Below, one piece after another: positions 4,897 to 7,677 of a stretch of DNA of 7,677 bases. The notes under the pieces were generated by a model that was given only the letters and a program-made list of their open reading frames with translations, had not been told where the DNA came from and did no database searches. A program made the position numbers and the translations under genes. Source of the stretch: Lachnospiraceae bacterium UBA1251 (GTDB lineage Bacteria; Bacillota; Clostridia; Lachnospirales; Lachnospiraceae); assembly GCA_002308255.1 (NCBI GenBank), contig DBVZ01000133.1, forward strand, positions 1-7,677, read 5' to 3'. Positions within the stretch are counted from its first letter, which is position 1. Each line of letters starts with the position of its first letter.

Positions 4897-6314
4897 ATGA
4901 GAGAGCTGTTCAGAAAATCCCGTTCCAGTATGGCAGTCAGCATTATCGGCGCGATCGTGGTATTGCTGGCTGTATTCAGTATTGTCGTGGGTACGATCGG
5001 TACCGCGGCATTTACAAACGCTTTTAATAAGGAGTACTCCGCGACGACCTACCATATAGCAGCTACGGCGGCGGAGCAGGTCAACGGAGACCATATCGAC
5101 GATTATCTGAACGGAGATCTGACGGAAGAATACCTTGAGACAAAAGAATATCTTGATTCTTACTGCGAAACAATGAACGTCTCTCTGGTATATGTCATCC
5201 GGGTGGACACGGACGACTACGGACATTTTGCGTCGGTCTTCAATGCCGTAAATAATGCCGTAGACGACTCACAGTATATTCCGTGGGAGCTCGGCCACCA
5301 GCGTGAAACCACAAATGAGGAATATCGGAAAAACTATCAGGCGCTGTATGAGCAGAAGGAAGAGTACGGCACGATCTACCGCACAAATCCCGGGGAAGGG
5401 ATCCATCCGCATATCACGACTCTGGTGCCTGTAAAAGGCACGGACGGAATCGTAACCGCCCTCCTGTGCATCCAAAGACCGATGCATGAGCTGCAGGCGG
5501 CAAGGGTGCCTTATCTGATAAATATCGGGATCTCGACCGTGCTCCTCGCCGCAGCGGCGTCCCTGATCGCGGCGGCCTATTTTAAAAAACAGTTTGTTGT
5601 CCCGGTGCGGAAGACTTCCGCGGAGGCGACCCGTTTCGCGAAAGAAAATACAAAAGGAGAACCGCTCGGGGAGATCAGCCGGTTCGATGAGATTGCCAAA
5701 CTGGCGGCGTCCATCGATACGATGGAAACGGACATGGTGAATTATATCGAAAACCTGACGGCTGTCACGGCGGAAAAGGGATCGCAGCGGCGCTGTTCAT
5801 GATGGTAACGAATATCCTGATCAGAGACAGGATGACAAGAGGCGGATCGCCGAAGGAGATCCTGACATCGGTCAACGACAGCATATGCGAACATAACGAA
5901 GCGGAGATGTTTGTTACGGTGTGGCTTGGCGTCCTTGAGCTGTCAACGGGAAAGCTCATTGCAGCCAACGCGGGACATGAAGATACGGCTGTCTGCCGGA
6001 AAGACGGCCTTTTCGGGCTTTGCAGGACAAAGCACGATCTCGTGATCGGAGTGATGGACCATATCCGGTATCATGAAGTTGAGATGCATCTGGAAAAAGG
6101 CGATAAGCTGTTTGTTTTTACAGACGGCGTTCCGGAGGCGATGGACATCGGCAATAATCTGTTCGGCCTGGACAGGATGCTCGAGGCACTGAATGAAAAC
6201 CGGGACAAAACGCCGCAGGAGATTCTTGAAGGAGTTCACCGGCGCGTGGATGTATTCGTCGGAGAGGCACCGCAGTTCGACGATCTGACAATGCTCTGTA
6301 TCGAACGCAGGTAA
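4897..6314 (+). pseudogene. Two-transmembrane sensor / SpoIIE-type PP2C serine phosphatase, broken by an internal deletion
   Basis: The 5' frame (4897-5802, 301 residues) encodes a first transmembrane helix (about 13-39), an extracytoplasmic sensor of about 165 residues (40-203), a second helix (204-228) and a HAMP-like linker ending NLTAVTAEK (286-294). It then runs out of frame into the TGA at 5800-5802. The 3' frame is open from GKGIAAALFMM (from about 5775) to the TAA at 6312-6314. It carries the second half of a SpoIIE/RsbU PP2C domain: NAGHED, the metal-binding FTDGVPEA and the final FDDLTML. Intact relatives have roughly 70 residues between these parts, including the ERIG..L..A linker, GGDFYD and DVSG, with a key metal-binding Asp. 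Those are missing, so phosphatase activity should be lost. The remaining sequence has no other stop or decay, which suggests a recent event. Intact relatives dephosphorylate anti-anti-sigma-type partners. A sequencing or assembly error is the main alternative. Confidence 0.85.
5772..5802 (+). other. Deletion/frameshift junction in the phosphatase gene, with an ATGA overlap
   Basis: The upstream frame reads GCG GAA AAG (Ala-Glu-Lys, the normal start of the AEKERI linker). The downstream frame reads GGA AAA GGG (Gly-Lys-Gly, the normal DVSGKG). Both share GGAAAAGG at 5772-5779, which therefore looks like the microhomology at which the deletion was joined. The upstream frame then stops at TGA 5800-5802, overlapping an ATG at 5799-5801 of the downstream frame. 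The 171-residue 3' piece (5799-6314) could in principle be translated by coupling, although no ribosome binding site precedes it. Confidence 0.7.
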
Positions 6315-6331
6315 AAAAACATTTGTATGCA

Positions 6332-6381
6332 AAAAGGATTCCTCTGCCGTTTTCGAAAAGAAACGACAGAGGAATCCTTTT
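6332..6381. terminator. Bidirectional terminator between the phosphatase and cellobiose phosphorylase genes
   Basis: AAAAGGATTCCTCTG (6332-6346) is perfectly complementary to CAGAGGAATCCTTTT (6367-6381). An inner stem CGTTT/AAACG (6348-6352 with 6361-6365) closes an 8-base loop. The + strand transcript ends in TTTT, and the minus-strand transcript ends in TTTTT from the A run at 6331-6335. It lies 17 bases after the phosphatase stop and 12 bases after the end of the convergent gene, so it serves both. Confidence 0.92.
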
Positions 6382-6393
6382 GCTTTATATGCT

Positions 6394-7677
6394 TCATATT
6401 CCCATGAGAACAGAAACTTCAACGGTCCGGCCTTCCTTTGCTAGGGGAAGGACCGTGCCGGAAACGGGGGTCCCGTCAGCGATCATGACGCTGACACCGT
6501 GCGGAACGCCGTCCGGATTGTCTACCGTAATGTGATAAACAGCGCCCCGGTAGCGTCTTGTGACGGTAAAATGTTTCATCCATTCCGGGACGCACGGATC
6601 GACCCGAAGGCCGTCCAGTGTGGGAGTGATGCCGAGGATCGCCTGGGAAATACTGAGAAACGTCCATGCGGCGGTTCCTGTCAGCCAGCTGTTCTTCGCC
6701 TCTCCGAATGTCGGAGCGTCTATGCCGGCGATCATCTGCGAGTAAACATACGGTTCCGTCCGGTGGATCTCGCTGATCTCTTCGAGATAGGCGGGGGCTG
6801 TGCGCCGATAGACGTCAAAAGCGCGGTTTCCGTGTCCGAGCTCCGCTTCCGCGCAGACGATCCAGGGATTGTTGTGGCAGAAAATGCCGGCATTTTCCTT
6901 GTATCCGGGCGGATAGCTGGAGATCTCGCCCAGCTCCGGATGATAGCGCGTATAAGCGGGCTGCAGAAGAACGATGCCGTATTTGGTATCGAGTCTTTCT
7001 TCGACGCTCTTCAGGGCTTTTTCCGCCTCTCCGGTCTTTTTTCCGATGCCGGCCATGACGCACATGCCCTGCGGCTCAATGAAGATCTGTCCCTCCTCGC
7101 ATTCGCTGCCGCCGACGACATTTCCGAAGGCGTCATAAGCGCGCCGGAACCATTCCCCGTCCCATCCCGCGTCAAGAACGGCAGCTTCCATTTCCTTCAC
7201 GGCACGGAGACAGTCTTCCGCTTCCTCTTTAAGACCGGCATGACGGCAGATCTCCGCATAGGCGCCTCCGTATTTCACGAACATGCCCGCGATAAAGACA
7301 CTTTCCGCCACGGGACCTTCCGAGGGCCCCGTGACCTGAAAACTTTCTCCGGGATGCATGGAGAAGCAGTTGAGGTTCAGGCAGTCGTTCCAGTCCGCGC
7401 GTCCGATGAGGGGAAGATTGTGCGGCCCGAGGTGCGTAAGCGTGTAGAGAAAGCTCCTCCGCAGGTGTTCCATAAGGGGCTGCGCAAGTTCCTCGTTGTT
7501 GTCAAACGGCGTGATCTCGTCAAGGATCGAGAAATCGCCGGTTTCCCGAAGATACGCGTCCGTTCCGGCGATGAGCCAGAGAGGATCGTCGTTGAAGCCG
7601 GAACCGATGTCAAGATTTCCCTTTTTGGTCAGGGGCTGATACTGGTGATAAGCGCTGCCGTCCGGGAACTGCGTGGC
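6394..7677 (-). CDS. Cellobiose phosphorylase (GH94), 5' partial
   Basis: The frame is open from the window edge (7677) to TGA at 6396-6394, giving the C-terminal 427 residues of a protein usually about 800 long. The start lies outside; the ATG at 7471-7473 is internal. The sequence includes the GH94 signatures AYHQYQPLT and [12 protein letters not shown] near the fragment start, and [12 protein letters not shown] at about 92-103. The catalytic acid is an Asp of the DWND motif (95 or 98). Next come the conserved [18 protein letters not shown] stretch (His268) and [10 protein letters not shown] (Thr333-Gly334); in solved relatives this His and Thr-Gly hold phosphate. An all-beta C-terminal domain follows. 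The motif set closely matches Cellvibrio gilvus cellobiose phosphorylase as I recall it. The enzyme splits cellobiose with phosphate into glucose 1-phosphate and glucose in the cytosol, saving ATP. Chitobiose or cellobionate phosphorylase are less likely alternatives. It is convergent with the broken phosphatase gene and not co-transcribed with the other genes shown. Confidence 0.94.
   Translation of the reverse strand, partial: ATQFPDGSAYHQYQPLTKKGNLDIGSGFNDDPLWLIAGTDAYLRETGDFSILDEITPFDNNEELAQPLMEHLRRSFLYTLTHLGPHNLPLIGRADWNDCLNLNCFSMHPGESFQVTGPSEGPVAESVFIAGMFVKYGGAYAEICRHAGLKEEAEDCLRAVKEMEAAVLDAGWDGEWFRRAYDAFGNVVGGSECEEGQIFIEPQGMCVMAGIGKKTGEAEKALKSVEERLDTKYGIVLLQPAYTRYHPELGEISSYPPGYKENAGIFCHNNPWIVCAEAELGHGNRAFDVYRRTAPAYLEEISEIHRTEPYVYSQMIAGIDAPTFGEAKNSWLTGTAAWTFLSISQAILGITPTLDGLRVDPCVPEWMKHFTVTRRYRGAVYHITVDNPDGVPHGVSVMIADGTPVSGTVLPLAKEGRTVEVSVLMGI

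Noticed and set aside
7471..7473. ATG as the start of the minus-strand cellobiose phosphorylase
   Set aside because: The frame stays open to the window edge, and the 68 codons before it carry conserved GH94 motifs ([19 protein letters not shown]). The residue is internal and the gene is truncated by the window.
1..7677. CRISPR arrays, tRNA or rRNA genes, insertion sequences, phage attachment sites
   Set aside because: No regularly spaced repeats, cloverleaf-like sequences, transposase reading frames or terminal inverted repeats were seen. The window is ordinary metabolic and regulatory chromosome sequence.

Overview
This window looks like part of the chromosome of a low-to-mid GC Gram-positive anaerobe in Clostridia, most plausibly a gut or rumen Lachnospiraceae-type organism. 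That is inference from several features: purine-rich AGGAGG ribosome binding sites, a split transketolase, a garR-type reductase, a SpoIIE/RsbU-type membrane phosphatase and a cytosolic cellobiose phosphorylase. The species cannot be named from the sequence.

Layout. Positions 1-645 hold the 3' end of a split transketolase C-terminal subunit, followed by a hairpin. Two paralogous FadR/FCD-type GntR regulators (771-1469 on +, 1466-2191 on -) face each other tail to tail and share a 4-bp overlap at their stop codons. The second is divergent from a catabolic cluster on the + strand: a VOC-superfamily metalloprotein (2455-2931), a short-chain dehydrogenase (3001-3765) and tartronate semialdehyde reductase, garR (3893-4783), closed by a strong intrinsic terminator (about 4796-4843). 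The 263-bp divergent intergenic region (2192-2454) carries a recognisable promoter in each direction. It also has a near-identical 16-bp element in both promoters and a perfect 17-bp palindrome over the regulator's own promoter. This is the classic layout of a local GntR-type repressor controlling itself and its neighbouring operon.

Downstream, a two-transmembrane sensor / PP2C (SpoIIE-type) phosphatase gene (4897-6314) has been broken by one internal deletion at about 5772-5779. The deletion removed the first half of the phosphatase domain and shifted the frame. Its promoter lies so close to the ATG that the mRNA is predicted to be leaderless. A long bidirectional terminator (6332-6381) separates it from a convergent cellobiose phosphorylase gene (GH94), of which the C-terminal 427 residues lie in the window (6394-7677, minus strand).

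How the genes may work together. GarR makes D-glycerate from tartronate semialdehyde. The SDR and VOC protein probably act upstream on a sugar-acid or polyol-derived substrate, and one or both GntR proteins sense an acidic intermediate. Transketolase (upstream) and cellobiose phosphorylase (downstream) belong to general carbohydrate metabolism and need not be in the same pathway. The aldolase or dehydratase that would normally supply tartronate semialdehyde is not in the window, so the substrate of the cluster is unresolved.
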